NCBI RefSeq assembly: GCF_000689395.1
Contig: NZ_HG966617.1
Location: forward strand, 816,753-880,752
Source: Candidatus Phaeomarinobacter ectocarpi
Lineage (GTDB): Bacteria; Pseudomonadota; Alphaproteobacteria; CGMCC-115125
Length of the DNA: 64,000 nt
Direction: 5' to 3'
Part shown: positions 9,111-18,598 of the stretch, in pieces
How positions within the stretch are numbered: position 1 is the stretch's first letter
Layout: the number at the start of each line of letters is the position of its first letter
The notes under the pieces: model-generated
Told to the model about the DNA's origin: nothing
What the model saw: the letters and a program-made list of their open reading frames with translations, nothing else
Database searches by the model: none
Translations under genes and position numbers: made by a program

Positions 9111-10169
9111 TCAGTCTCGTCCACCGGGAGTTGCCGTCACCTTGATGACTGTATCATCGCGAAAGACATCGAGTTTGACTTTCTTGCCAAGACGCTCAGC
9201 AGTGAGAAGCCGATGAAGGTCGTCCACGCCACCAATTTCCTCGCCGTCAAATTTGAGAATGACGTCACCGGGAGCAAGCCCTGCCTGGGCAGCCGGTGAG
9301 CCAAGTTCAAACTGCGCAACACGGACCGCGCCTGACACTTTTCGGTTGAGCTCGCGTCTGAGCCGTTGCGGAAGTTCAATTGTTTGGGCACCCAGTCCCA
9401 GATAGCTGCGCCGTACTTTTCCGTATTTGAGAATCTCACCCAGGACGTACTCGGCCGTATTGGACGCAATCGCAAAGCAAAGGCCCTGCGCGCCAGCAAT
9501 AACAGCCGTATTGATCCCGATCACCCTTCCATCAGGTGTGACCAGAGGCCCACCGGAATTGCCCGGATTGAGCGGCGCATCGGTTTGCAGGACATCGTCA
9601 ATCAGCCGCCCTGATTGACTTCGCAAAGACCGGCCCAAAGCTGAAATAACGCCCGTGGTGACAGTGCAGTCGAAGCCGAGCGGATTGCCGATGGCAACCA
9701 CAAGTTGTCCCTGCCGCAATGCCGCGCTGTCGCCAAGCTCGGCCCACTCGCGGTGCTTGCCAGGAAGTCGGACGATTGCAACGTCCGTGTCCGGATCCGC
9801 ACCAACCACATCAGCGTCAACCTCGCGACCATCCGGATACACCGCAGTCAGTGATTTGGCGCCGTTCACAACATGACTGTTGGTCAAGGCATAGCCATCG
9901 GACGTAAAAACAAATCCCGAGCCGGCCCCGGAGGACAATCCTGACTGTGTCGGTCGGCCCGTCACCTGCAGATGAACAACAGATGCGGACACCGCATCCA
10001 CGGCCCCGGCCACAGCTTGGCTATAAGCGTCCAGCAGATCATGTGATGATCCGCGACGCTTGCGGTTAGGCTTTTTGGCTTGGTTTCGCGGCGAAAACAG
10101 GCCCAAAGGTCGTCCTCCTGTGGTCGGCATCCCGATGTTGTTAAGCAAAATTTGGGAGCGTGCGGACAT
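9111..10169 (-). CDS. S1C (HtrA-like) serine protease with one PDZ domain
   Basis: Trypsin-fold protease with the full HtrA triad: His near 99 (TNSHVV), Asp near 129 (DTDVAIVRL) and Ser near 205 (GNSGGPL). A single PDZ domain spans about 260-345. Unlike DegP or DegS, the first 45 residues are polar and basic (KKPNRKRRG) with no signal peptide or membrane anchor, so it may act in the cytoplasm or use another route. The length is 352 aa. The start is the ATG at 10169; a TTG precedes it directly. It lies upstream of, and in the same direction as, the NarL-type regulator (59-bp gap), so the two may be co-transcribed. Confidence 0.88.
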   Translation of the reverse strand: MSARSQILLNNIGMPTTGGRPLGLFSPRNQAKKPNRKRRGSSHDLLDAYSQAVAGAVDAVSASVVHLQVTGRPTQSGLSSGAGSGFVFTSDGYALTNSHVVNGAKSLTAVYPDGREVDADVVGADPDTDVAIVRLPGKHREWAELGDSAALRQGQLVVAIGNPLGFDCTVTTGVISALGRSLRSQSGRLIDDVLQTDAPLNPGNSGGPLVTPDGRVIGINTAVIAGAQGLCFAIASNTAEYVLGEILKYGKVRRSYLGLGAQTIELPQRLRRELNRKVSGAVRVAQFELGSPAAQAGLAPGDVILKFDGEEIGGVDDLHRLLTAERLGKKVKLDVFRDDTVIKVTATPGGRD

Positions 10170-10199
10170 CAAGACAAGGGCAGATTAAGCATCTTCGTC

Positions 10200-10859
10200 A
10201 TGGGTGCACTCAATTTCCAAGGGCCGAGAGCAGAATCGGTTAACCTGACTGTGCAAGAACCACGACGCCGGAAGCCCTCCGGCGATTCTCAATTTGTTGT
10301 TCACCTAAGGTCTGCAGTTCAACCCGTGTCTGTCATTCAGGAAACCCGCCCAGACCTTGAGCGACCAGAGAACCGGGAGTTGCTGGGACACTGGGAAAAA
10401 ATTCGTGGCGATGCGCCTGTGCCGCTCCGCGCGCAATTTAATCCCATGGATGTCCCTCGACATCTGCCAAATCTCATCGTGCTTGAGCCAAAGGTGCCGG
10501 ACAACGCCAGTGTGCGCATCTTCGGCACCGAGCTCGCGCGCCGACTGGGGTTTGATCTTACCGGCATTGATCTGTTTTCCATGTATGACGGCCAGCGCGC
10601 TCTCGAGGTGGTCGACATGATTTCTCATGTCGTCGAGCAACAGGCGATTGCTGTTGCCTACAGCGAGTGGACCACGCCGTCTGGTCATACTTTCACCACT
10701 GAAAACCTGTGGATGCCACTGGCGTCTCAGGAAGGACCTGTAAACAGGGTCCTTGGCTCTGTGTGGGAAGTGGTTGAGGCACGTGCCGATGTGGACGATT
10801 TGGGTGGTGCCCTGGCACTCGCTCAGCTTCTGTCACGGCGTGCCTACTACAAATTCTGA
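10200..10859 (+). CDS. PAS_5-family protein (first of a tandem pair)
   Basis: The conserved part, from about residue 55 (RPENRELLGHWEKIRGDA) to the C-terminus, is a PAS_5-type sensory fold with FNPMDVPRHLP and RIFGTELARRLGFDLTG. No output domain is attached, so the ligand and partner are unknown. It is clearly paralogous to the next gene. The start is uncertain: ATG 10200 gives 219 aa with an unconserved 45-residue lead, and GTG 10326 would match the length of the paralogue. It is divergent from the protease gene. Confidence 0.75.
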   Translation: MGALNFQGPRAESVNLTVQEPRRRKPSGDSQFVVHLRSAVQPVSVIQETRPDLERPENRELLGHWEKIRGDAPVPLRAQFNPMDVPRHLPNLIVLEPKVPDNASVRIFGTELARRLGFDLTGIDLFSMYDGQRALEVVDMISHVVEQQAIAVAYSEWTTPSGHTFTTENLWMPLASQEGPVNRVLGSVWEVVEARADVDDLGGALALAQLLSRRAYYKF

Positions 10860-10994
10860 ACGAGCCTGCCGTTCCGGCCAGCGCGAGATAGCAGCCGATA
10901 TCAGTTAACTCCGAAGTAATGCAGCCGCATCAATACTCTGTGATCGGACGGAACAGTCCGACAGCGGGCGCAACTCAGGTTTTGATAGTCTTCC

Positions 10995-11528
10995 ATGGCG
11001 GACATTGTACCACATCGGCCAGTTCTCAAAAGACCAGAGAACTCGGCTCTTCTTGCGCACTGGGACGCCTTGCGGGGCGACGCAGTTGCACCCCAGCGCT
11101 CAAGTTTCCACCCGATGGACGTGCCGCGGCATCTGCCTCGTTTGATCATGCTGGAACCTGACCTGCCTGCAAAAGCCGACATTCGGATTTTTGGGACGGA
11201 GCTCGCACACCGACTTGGCTATGATCTGACAGGTCAGGACATGTTCGATCTCTATGACAGTGACCGTGTCCATGTGGTCAGAGAACTCGTGACGTTGGTT
11301 GCTGAACAACACCTGGTAGCCGTTGGCTATACGGATTGGACCACGCCCGCCGGCCATGTGTTCACCACAGAGAATGTGTGGTTTCCCCTCATCTGTGAGG
11401 ACGGCAAGGTGACACGACTCCTGGGCTCTCTGTGGGAGATGACCGCCATCGACGCGGATATCGTCAGTCTTGGAGACTCTTTGGACAAAGCTGAAAACCT
11501 GTCTGACCGCAAGTTCTACCAGTTCTAG
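10995..11528 (+). CDS. PAS_5-family protein (second of a tandem pair)
   Basis: This 177-aa protein is almost entirely a PAS_5 domain. It shares with its upstream neighbour the KRPENSALLAHWDALRGDA, PMDVPRHLP, FGTELAHRLGYDLTG and DWTTPAGHVFTTENVW segments and the aromatic C-terminus (KFYQF against AYYKF). This is a local gene duplication. It lacks any output domain. A signalling role through protein contact is inference. Confidence 0.8.
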   Translation: MADIVPHRPVLKRPENSALLAHWDALRGDAVAPQRSSFHPMDVPRHLPRLIMLEPDLPAKADIRIFGTELAHRLGYDLTGQDMFDLYDSDRVHVVRELVTLVAEQHLVAVGYTDWTTPAGHVFTTENVWFPLICEDGKVTRLLGSLWEMTAIDADIVSLGDSLDKAENLSDRKFYQF

Positions 11529-11676
11529 CTGACCCGGCGCTGACCGCCTCTGCACTGGGTGTACACTGGCTCTTCAACAAGCCGTGTGTTTGTGTTTGCC
11601 TGTGTTGTGTCCATACCTACATGGACACTACGCCCAATCACACAGACCTGCTCGCCTGCGGAGAAGAGCCATCCCC

Positions 11677-13341
11677 ATGTCCGACACGATGAAAGCATCA
11701 GACCTTTTCGTTCGCTGCCTTGAGGAAGAAGGCATTACCCACATTTTCGGTGTGCCCGGCGAGGAGAACGCCGACTTCATGATGTCGCTGGAAGGATCTT
11801 CCATCCAGTTCATCCTCACGCGCCACGAGCAGGGTGCCGCATTCATGGCGGAAGTGTATGGCCGGCTGACAGGCAACCCTGCCGGCTGCCTTGGAACTCT
11901 GGGCCCTGGAGCAACAAACCTCATTACGGGTGTGGCTGACGCGAACATGGATCGCGCACCCATGCTGGTGTTGACGGGGCAGGGGGCAACGGCACGGCAA
12001 CACAAGGAAAGCCACCAGATCATGGATGTGGTGGGCATGTATGAGCCGGTGACCAAATGGGCCTACTCTGTCAATCACGCGGACGCCATTCCGGAAATCA
12101 TTCGCAAGGCGGTGCGGCTTGCGCGCACGGAAAAGCCCGGCGCCGTGCTTGTCGAACTGCCCGAAGACATTGCCAAGCATGAAACAGATCGCACGCCGAT
12201 GCAGCCGCGCCGTTTCAGACGCCCCGGCCCGGATGACAAGATCACGGATCGTGCATTTGATATGATCCGCAATGCAAAGCGGCCGCTCATCCTTGCGGGC
12301 AATGGCGCCATCCGCAAGCGCGCGTCGTCCCAGCTGCGCACCCTTTGCGAGACGACCGGCATCGGAGTCATGTCCACGTTCATGGGCAAGGGTGCCGTTG
12401 ATATGGATGCCGACTACTGCCTCTACACCATTGGCCTTGGTCAGCGGGATGTGGTGTCACTTGCCATAGACGATGCGGACCTCATCATCACGCTTGGCTA
12501 TGACATGGTGGAGTATCACCCCAAGCTGTGGAACCCGGGCGGCAAGAAGGACATCATTCACATTGACTTCCTGCCGGCTGAAATTGACCGCAACTATCAT
12601 CCCAAATGTGAGCTGATAGGCGATGTGGCGCATTCCCTGTGGATGCTGAATGAGCGCATCTGGCGGCACCGTGACGAGTTGTCGTTTGACCTGGAGCCGC
12701 AGCGAAAAATTCGCGCGCGCATGAAGGAAGAACTCGAGGCGCATTGCGACGATGACACCGAAGGGTCCATCCGTCCGCAAAAGGCCCTGTGGGATGTCCG
12801 TCAGGCACTCGGCAAGGATGACATTCTCTTGTCCGGCGTGGGCGCTCACAAAATGTGGATCGCCCGCCACTATCAATGTCACGAGCCGAACACCTGCCTC
12901 ATCCCCAATGGCTTTTGCTCAATGGGCATGCCTCTGCCCGGCGCCATTGCAGCCGATATGGTCCACCCCGACCGCAGAATATTTGCCATCGCAGGCGATG
13001 GGGATTTCATGATGAACGTGCAGGAAATGGAGACGGCATCACGCATGAAGTCGAACATCACTGTCATGGTGTGGGAGGACGGTGGTTACGGCCTGATCTC
13101 CTGGAAACAGGAAAACGAGTTCAATCGTCACACCAATCTGAGTTTTACCAATCCTGACTGGATGAAGCTTGCGGACAGTTTTGGCTGGCAGGGACAGTAT
13201 GTGCCCAATTCGCGCGACCTCAGGGCGGCGCTGGATAAAGCCCTGGAACATGAGGGGCCGTCTCTTGTTGTGATTCCAATCGACTACCGCGAGAACGCGC
13301 TGTTGACGGAACGTCTTGGCCAGATTGACGTAACGATCTGA
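11677..13341 (+). CDS. Acetolactate synthase large-subunit-like TPP enzyme
   Basis: Thiamine-diphosphate enzyme of 554 aa with the three-domain layout of the acetohydroxyacid/catabolic acetolactate synthase group. The cofactor-activating glutamate is in RHEQGAAFMAE (residue 51). A central Rossmann-type domain follows, and the TPP motif starts GDGDFMMN near residue 440. The start ATG has GGAGAAGAG 8 nt upstream. No regulatory small subunit gene follows; the next gene is an aldehyde dehydrogenase. That favours an AlsS-like or other catabolic TPP enzyme over branched-chain amino acid synthesis. Substrate not determinable. Confidence 0.85.
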   Translation: MSDTMKASDLFVRCLEEEGITHIFGVPGEENADFMMSLEGSSIQFILTRHEQGAAFMAEVYGRLTGNPAGCLGTLGPGATNLITGVADANMDRAPMLVLTGQGATARQHKESHQIMDVVGMYEPVTKWAYSVNHADAIPEIIRKAVRLARTEKPGAVLVELPEDIAKHETDRTPMQPRRFRRPGPDDKITDRAFDMIRNAKRPLILAGNGAIRKRASSQLRTLCETTGIGVMSTFMGKGAVDMDADYCLYTIGLGQRDVVSLAIDDADLIITLGYDMVEYHPKLWNPGGKKDIIHIDFLPAEIDRNYHPKCELIGDVAHSLWMLNERIWRHRDELSFDLEPQRKIRARMKEELEAHCDDDTEGSIRPQKALWDVRQALGKDDILLSGVGAHKMWIARHYQCHEPNTCLIPNGFCSMGMPLPGAIAADMVHPDRRIFAIAGDGDFMMNVQEMETASRMKSNITVMVWEDGGYGLISWKQENEFNRHTNLSFTNPDWMKLADSFGWQGQYVPNSRDLRAALDKALEHEGPSLVVIPIDYRENALLTERLGQIDVTI

Positions 13342-13399
13342 CGCCGCATGGACTTGAACTCGCTAATGCAGCCATTGCCGAAACTGGAGTAAGCCGGAC

Positions 13400-14845
13400 A
13401 TGTCCAAGGATCACGAACTCAAAAGCGAATATCCCTACTATCTGGCCAACGAGCCACGCCAGCCGAACACCGATCTGGAAGTCGAGGACAAATACACCGG
13501 CAAGGTGGCAACCAAGGTAGCGATGGCAGACGAAGCCGCCATTGACGAAGCCATCGGGGCATCAGTGGAAGCTGCCGAGCCAATGGCTGCCCTTAAGTCC
13601 TATCAGCGCCGCGAGGTTCTGGATCATTGTGTTGGGCGCTTCACGGAGCGCCACGAGGAACTGTCCCGCGCATTGTGCATAGAGGCAGGCAAGCCCATCA
13701 AGGATGCGCGCGGGGAAGTAACCCGCCTCATTGAAACCTTCCGGATTGCCGCTGGCGAAGCTGAGCGCATTTATGGCGAAGTCATGCCCCTGGACAATGC
13801 GGAGCGGGCATCGGGGTATCGCGGCATGTGGCAGCGGGTGCCCATCGGCCCGTGCTCTTTCATTTCGCCATTCAATTTCCCGCTCAATCTCGCTGCGCAC
13901 AAAGTAGCGCCTGCCTTGGCGGCCGGCTGCCCGTTTGTTCTCAAGCCTGCAAGCCTGACACCCATCGGTGCCCTCATCATTGGTGAGACGCTGGCGGAAA
14001 CCGATTTGCCCAAGGGCGCCTTCTCGATTCTGCCCTGCCGCCGCGACGGCGCGCGGCTGTTTACTGAAGATGATCGGTTGAAACTGTTGAGTTTTACCGG
14101 GTCCGCTGACGTTGGCTGGGACCTGAAGTCGAAAGCTGGTCGCAAGCCGGTGGTCCTCGAACTTGGGGGCAATGCGGCGTGCATCGTGGATGCGGACGCT
14201 GATCTCGATGATGCGGTGGAGCGCATCATATTTGGCGCGTTTTATCAGTCGGGCCAAAGCTGCATCGGTGTCCAGCGCATTCTGGTTCACGAGGAAGTTT
14301 ATGATGACTTCAAGACGCGGTTTGTAGCTGCTGCCAGCCAGCTTAAGGCCGGCAATCCGCACGACGAAGATACGTTCATCGGGCCCATGATCTCTGAAAA
14401 AGAAGCTCAGCGGTTGCATGGCTGGGTGCAGGACGCGCAGGCCAAAGGTGCCAGTGTCCTGACCGGTGGAGATCTGGATGGCAAGATGCTGCAGGCAACT
14501 GTGCTGGAAAACGTGCCGGGTGACTGCGATGTGGTCCGTGAGGAAGCCTTCGGGCCAGTGGCAGTCCTCTCGCCCTTCAGTGATTTCGAGGCGGCCCTGC
14601 GAAGCGTGAATGAGAGCCGCTACGGGCTGCAGGCCGGCATCTTCACCAAGGACCTCTACAAGGCCATGAACGCCTGGGACATCTTGGATGTTGGCGGCGT
14701 CGTGGTAGGCGATGTGCCCTCATGGCGGGTCGACCACATGCCCTATGGTGGCGTTAAGGATTCAGGCCTTGGACGTGAGGGCATCCGCTGGGCCATTGAA
14801 GACATGACAGAAACCCGGTTGCTGGTGATTCGTGACCCGGCCTAG
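13400..14845 (+). CDS. Aldehyde dehydrogenase family protein
   Basis: NAD(P)-dependent aldehyde dehydrogenase of 481 aa. The general-base glutamate is near residue 254 (LELGGNA) and the catalytic cysteine near 288 (GQSCIG). PFNFPLNLAAHKVAPALAAGCP is the usual cofactor-domain segment. It starts 58 bp after the TPP enzyme in the same direction, so the two likely form an operon in which a TPP-derived or related aldehyde is oxidised; this pathway is inference. Confidence 0.92.
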   Translation: MSKDHELKSEYPYYLANEPRQPNTDLEVEDKYTGKVATKVAMADEAAIDEAIGASVEAAEPMAALKSYQRREVLDHCVGRFTERHEELSRALCIEAGKPIKDARGEVTRLIETFRIAAGEAERIYGEVMPLDNAERASGYRGMWQRVPIGPCSFISPFNFPLNLAAHKVAPALAAGCPFVLKPASLTPIGALIIGETLAETDLPKGAFSILPCRRDGARLFTEDDRLKLLSFTGSADVGWDLKSKAGRKPVVLELGGNAACIVDADADLDDAVERIIFGAFYQSGQSCIGVQRILVHEEVYDDFKTRFVAAASQLKAGNPHDEDTFIGPMISEKEAQRLHGWVQDAQAKGASVLTGGDLDGKMLQATVLENVPGDCDVVREEAFGPVAVLSPFSDFEAALRSVNESRYGLQAGIFTKDLYKAMNAWDILDVGGVVVGDVPSWRVDHMPYGGVKDSGLGREGIRWAIEDMTETRLLVIRDPA

Positions 14846-14954
14846 GGACGTGGTCGTTCCGGTGACGGTTGCAGACTTGCGTCCGCTCCAGTAATCACAG
14901 GTGTCACCGGGTGAGGTGACCCGTGATGCCTCACAGTGAGGGGAGCTCAGCAAC

Positions 14955-16235
14955 GTGAGAGACAGGATTGCAGGCGTTGGTCTTGCAACGGTTTTCGTAT
15001 TGCTGGCGATCGTACTGCTCCTTGTAGAGCGGGCACCTCCAATTGTGTGCGCCGTCGCCTTATTGTTTGCTGCCACGGGCACCCGTCTTCCGGCTCTGCG
15101 CCTTCAGGTAACGTCAAGCCCAGCTCTGTGGGCTGGGGCAGCGTTGGTTGCGTGGTTGCTACTCAGCGCGTCATGGTCGATCGCCGGATCTGAAGCCATA
15201 TCAAACGGGCTGCGGATTGCAGCGATGGTTATCACCGCGATCGTCCTGCCCGCATTATGTCTCACTCAATCGCAGAAAACGCAGGACCTCGCAGCGCGCT
15301 GGGCCTTGATCGCGAGTTGCCTGGTGCTGGTTCTCCTGCTCATTGAGACATTGTTCGACATGCCGCTGCTGCGGACTGCTCGGTACTATGTCAATGGAGA
15401 ACTGTTTGTGAATGGGCTGCCACCTTTGGAAGAGCGGCGCACGGACGTGACCTATTTTCAGGAATTGTACCTGGCAAACCGCCTGAGCCACATTGCGTCC
15501 ATTGCAGCCATTCTGGTTTTGCCGATTGCAGGCATTCTATGGCAACGCGGGCAGCGTCTTGGCGCAGTGGCAGCCTTTGCCGTTGGGTGTGCGGGAGTTG
15601 CCTTGGTCCCGACACAAACCCCGATGCTGGCTTTGGGGCTTGGGCTGGCCGTCGGTTTGATCATGCTCATACCCAAAATCGGTCAAAGCCGCCGATTGGG
15701 CGTAGCGCTTGCTGCTCTTGTTGCCGTTGGCGTTGTGACATCCCCGTGGCTTGCACAGACCGCCTATACAGCGTTGCATGATGCGCTTGCGTCATCGGAC
15801 ATCAGTATCATCCACCGGGTTGCAATCTGGGACTACGCGGCGGGCTTCATTGCCGAGCGACCGATTGCAGGTTACGGCATTGAAGCCGCGCGCACATTGG
15901 GTCGCGAAGGGGCAAATCTGGCTGAACTGGTGCCCGGTCACCCCTATGCTTTCCAGGCGCTTCCCCTGCACCCGCACAATGCCTCGATCCAGATATGGCT
16001 TGAGCTTGGAGGCGTTGGCGCACTGATTTTCGCGCTGTTCATGTTCGCGATGACGCGGACAGTTCATGCCTATGCAGACCAACCGGTGGCCCGCGCGGCC
16101 CTTATGGCCGGATTGGTCGTCGGGTTGGCAGTGGCCCATCTCAGCTATGGGATCTGGCAATATTGGTGGGTTGCATCCCTGGGGATGATTTACGCGATGC
16201 TCGCGCTCATTTTCGCGTCGGAAAGAACATCCTGA
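14955..16235 (+). CDS. O-antigen ligase/polymerase-like membrane protein
   Basis: Polytopic protein of 426 aa with about ten to twelve hydrophobic segments and one large loop. The loop carries IIHRVAIWDYAAGFIAERPIAGYG, the core of the Wzy_C/O-antigen ligase family (written here as two parts: IIHRVAIWDY and AERPIAGYG). A conserved histidine follows in HPHNASIQIWLELGG. Such enzymes join or polymerise lipid-linked glycans at the periplasmic face. GTG start; GGGGAG lies about 10 nt upstream. Its stop overlaps the start of the next gene, so the two are translationally coupled. Confidence 0.87.
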   Translation: MRDRIAGVGLATVFVLLAIVLLLVERAPPIVCAVALLFAATGTRLPALRLQVTSSPALWAGAALVAWLLLSASWSIAGSEAISNGLRIAAMVITAIVLPALCLTQSQKTQDLAARWALIASCLVLVLLLIETLFDMPLLRTARYYVNGELFVNGLPPLEERRTDVTYFQELYLANRLSHIASIAAILVLPIAGILWQRGQRLGAVAAFAVGCAGVALVPTQTPMLALGLGLAVGLIMLIPKIGQSRRLGVALAALVAVGVVTSPWLAQTAYTALHDALASSDISIIHRVAIWDYAAGFIAERPIAGYGIEAARTLGREGANLAELVPGHPYAFQALPLHPHNASIQIWLELGGVGALIFALFMFAMTRTVHAYADQPVARAALMAGLVVGLAVAHLSYGIWQYWWVASLGMIYAMLALIFASERTS

Positions 16236-17248
16236 TGCATCATGCATATCTTGCGGTTCTTCTCTCCTTCACGCTGTCGCTCAACATCGTCGCGTTTGTT
16301 TGTATGTGGGCAAAGACACGCCAACTGGATGTGCCCAATGAGCGCAGCTCCCACACCGTTCCAACACCGCGGGGCGGAGGCATTGCAATTGTCGTCACCG
16401 CATTGGTGAGTGTTGCGGTCCTTTACTGGGGTGGCCATCTGCCCTTGTCGCATGCGGTTGCGCTTGGCGGTGGCGGCGCATTGATAGCCCTGATTGGCCA
16501 TTGGGATGACCGCAAGGGCCTGTCTGCGTCGCTAAGACTTATCGTTCAGGTGGCCATTGCCCTGGCGGTCGTGGTGCTTGTCGGCGGTGTCAGTGTCTTG
16601 CCCGTTGGTGCTCAGACGTGGGAACCGGGTGTGATCGGCGGGATCATGGCCGTTATCGGGTTGGTCTGGATGATCAACCTCACGAATTTCATGGATGGAA
16701 TAGATGGCCTGGCGGCGAGCCACACGGTCTTTGTCGGCTTGGCAGGGGCAACGCTACTCTGGCAGGCAGACGCCCTTGGTCTGGCGGCCTTTATGCTGCT
16801 GTTGGCAGCCGCCTCAGCCGGATTCCTTGTCTTCAACTGGGCACCGGCTACCATTTTCATGGGCGATGTTTCATCGGGGTTTTTGGGTCTCGTCATTGGC
16901 GTGGTCGCCATTGCTTCTGCACAGGACGTGACCCTGTGGGCATGGGGCATTTTGATGACGCCCTTCATCGCAGACGCAACCATTACGCGGGCCATGCGCA
17001 TTAGGCTGTATGGCGATTACTTCGGCGCACATCGCGCCCATGTCTACCAAAGATTGTCGCGCAAGCTTGGCGGGCACGCGCCAGTTGTTGTGCGGTTCTG
17101 GGTGCTGTCCCTCGGGGTCATCCTGCCATTGGCAGTCTATGTCGCGCATCATCCGGCAACCGGCTGGTGGATCATGCCGCTTGTATGGCTGGTCAGCTTC
17201 GCGATTGCCTACCGGCTTGGCGCCGGGCGCGACGACGAGGTCGCCTGA
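16235..17248 (+). CDS. WecA/MraY-type undecaprenyl-phosphate glycosyl-1-phosphate transferase
   Basis: Membrane transferase of 337 aa that would start lipid-linked glycan synthesis by loading a sugar phosphate on undecaprenyl phosphate. Family motifs in order are NERSSHTVPTPRGGG (about 35-49), the Asp pair in HWDDRKG (91-92), NFMDGIDGLA (near 152), FMGDVSSGFLG and HRAHVYQRL. The ATG overlaps the upstream stop codon (TGATG). It pairs with the ligase-like gene, but no other glycan genes are near. The 10-bp gap to convergent gcdH leaves no visible terminator. Confidence 0.9.
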   Translation: MHHAYLAVLLSFTLSLNIVAFVCMWAKTRQLDVPNERSSHTVPTPRGGGIAIVVTALVSVAVLYWGGHLPLSHAVALGGGGALIALIGHWDDRKGLSASLRLIVQVAIALAVVVLVGGVSVLPVGAQTWEPGVIGGIMAVIGLVWMINLTNFMDGIDGLAASHTVFVGLAGATLLWQADALGLAAFMLLLAAASAGFLVFNWAPATIFMGDVSSGFLGLVIGVVAIASAQDVTLWAWGILMTPFIADATITRAMRIRLYGDYFGAHRAHVYQRLSRKLGGHAPVVVRFWVLSLGVILPLAVYVAHHPATGWWIMPLVWLVSFAIAYRLGAGRDDEVA

Positions 17249-17257
17249 GACTGTGTC

Positions 17258-18502
17258 CTAGAAAAACGCCTGCAGACCCGTCTGCGCACGACCCAGAATG
17301 AGCGCATGGACATCATGCGTGCCTTCATAGGTGTTGACCGCTTCCAGATTCATGACGTGACGGATCACGTGGTACTCATCTGAAACGCCATTGCCGCCAT
17401 GCATGTCGCGGGCGTGACGGGCGATGTCCAGCGCCTTGCCACAATTGTTGCGCTTGATGAGCGAGATCATGGGTGGGGCGGCACGTTTTTCATCAAACAA
17501 CCGGCCAACCCGCAAGGCGCCCTGAAGGCCGAGCGAAATTTCGGTCTGCATGTCGGCCAGCTTCTTCTGGATCAGCTGAGTCTGGGCCAGTGGCTTGCCG
17601 AACTGCTTGCGGTCCAGCGTGTACTGCCGCGCCTGGTGCCAGCAGAACTCAGCAGCCCCCATGGCGCCCCAGGCAATGCCATAGCGCGCACGGTTCAGGC
17701 AGCCGAACGGGCCTTTGAGGCCTTCCACATTCGGCAGCAGGTTCTCGGCAGGGACAAATACATCGTTCAGGACAATCTCACCGGTGATAGAGGCCCGCAG
17801 CGAAAATTTGCCTTCGATCTTCGGTGTCTCAAAGCCCTCAAAGTCGCGCTCCACCACGAAACCGCGGATCTTGTCCTTGCCGTCTTCGTCCTTGAGCTTG
17901 GCCCAGACCACCGCCAGATCCGCAATGGGTGAATTGGTGATCCACATCTTGGCGCCGTTGAGGATGTAGCCGCCGTCAACGGGCTTTGCGCGGGTGACCA
18001 TGCCGGCGGGGTCTGATCCATGGTCAGGTTCTGTCAGGCCAAAACAGCCCACCCATTCGCCGGTGGCGAGCTTCGGCAGATACTTCATCCGCTGCTCTTC
18101 CGTCCCATAGGCGTAGATCGGGTGCATCACCAGCGAGGACTGCACGCTCATGGCAGAGCGGTAGCCGGAGTCCACATACTCAACCTCGCGCGCGACCAGC
18201 CCGTAGGACACGTAGTTGAGACCCGCACAGCCATAGGCTTCCGGGATCGTGCAGCCCAAAAGGCCGAGCTCCCCCATTTCCGTCATGATTTCGCGGTGGA
18301 AAATCTCGTTCCGGTTGGCTTCCTTTACCCGGGTCATCAGATTGTCCTGGCAGTAGGCCTTGGCGGAATCGCGCACCATCCGCTCGTCTTCTGTCAGCTG
18401 ATCATCCAGGTAGAACGCGTCTTCCCACGAAAACGGCGCAGACGCTTCCGGCGACGGGTCAAATGGGGCATCAGCGGGGGACAGCTTGGCGGCTTCAGAC
18501 AT
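17258..18502 (-). CDS. gcdH: Glutaryl-CoA dehydrogenase
   Basis: Acyl-CoA dehydrogenase family flavoprotein (414 aa) that oxidises and decarboxylates glutaryl-CoA to crotonyl-CoA in lysine, tryptophan and aromatic catabolism. The catalytic glutamate is Glu393 in [17 protein letters not shown], the form typical of GcdH rather than other acyl-CoA dehydrogenases. [14 protein letters not shown] is the flavin-contact segment. It is followed upstream, in the same direction, by a LysR gene about 100 bp away. Confidence 0.93.
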   Translation of the reverse strand: MSEAAKLSPADAPFDPSPEASAPFSWEDAFYLDDQLTEDERMVRDSAKAYCQDNLMTRVKEANRNEIFHREIMTEMGELGLLGCTIPEAYGCAGLNYVSYGLVAREVEYVDSGYRSAMSVQSSLVMHPIYAYGTEEQRMKYLPKLATGEWVGCFGLTEPDHGSDPAGMVTRAKPVDGGYILNGAKMWITNSPIADLAVVWAKLKDEDGKDKIRGFVVERDFEGFETPKIEGKFSLRASITGEIVLNDVFVPAENLLPNVEGLKGPFGCLNRARYGIAWGAMGAAEFCWHQARQYTLDRKQFGKPLAQTQLIQKKLADMQTEISLGLQGALRVGRLFDEKRAAPPMISLIKRNNCGKALDIARHARDMHGGNGVSDEYHVIRHVMNLEAVNTYEGTHDVHALILGRAQTGLQAFF

Positions 18503-18598
18503 GGTGTTTGGCTCTTGTTAATGGCGGCGGATAATCGACAGGTGCGGACACTAGACCCTTGCCCCTACGTCAACAAGTCGTGCGAAGAGGGCGCAGCG

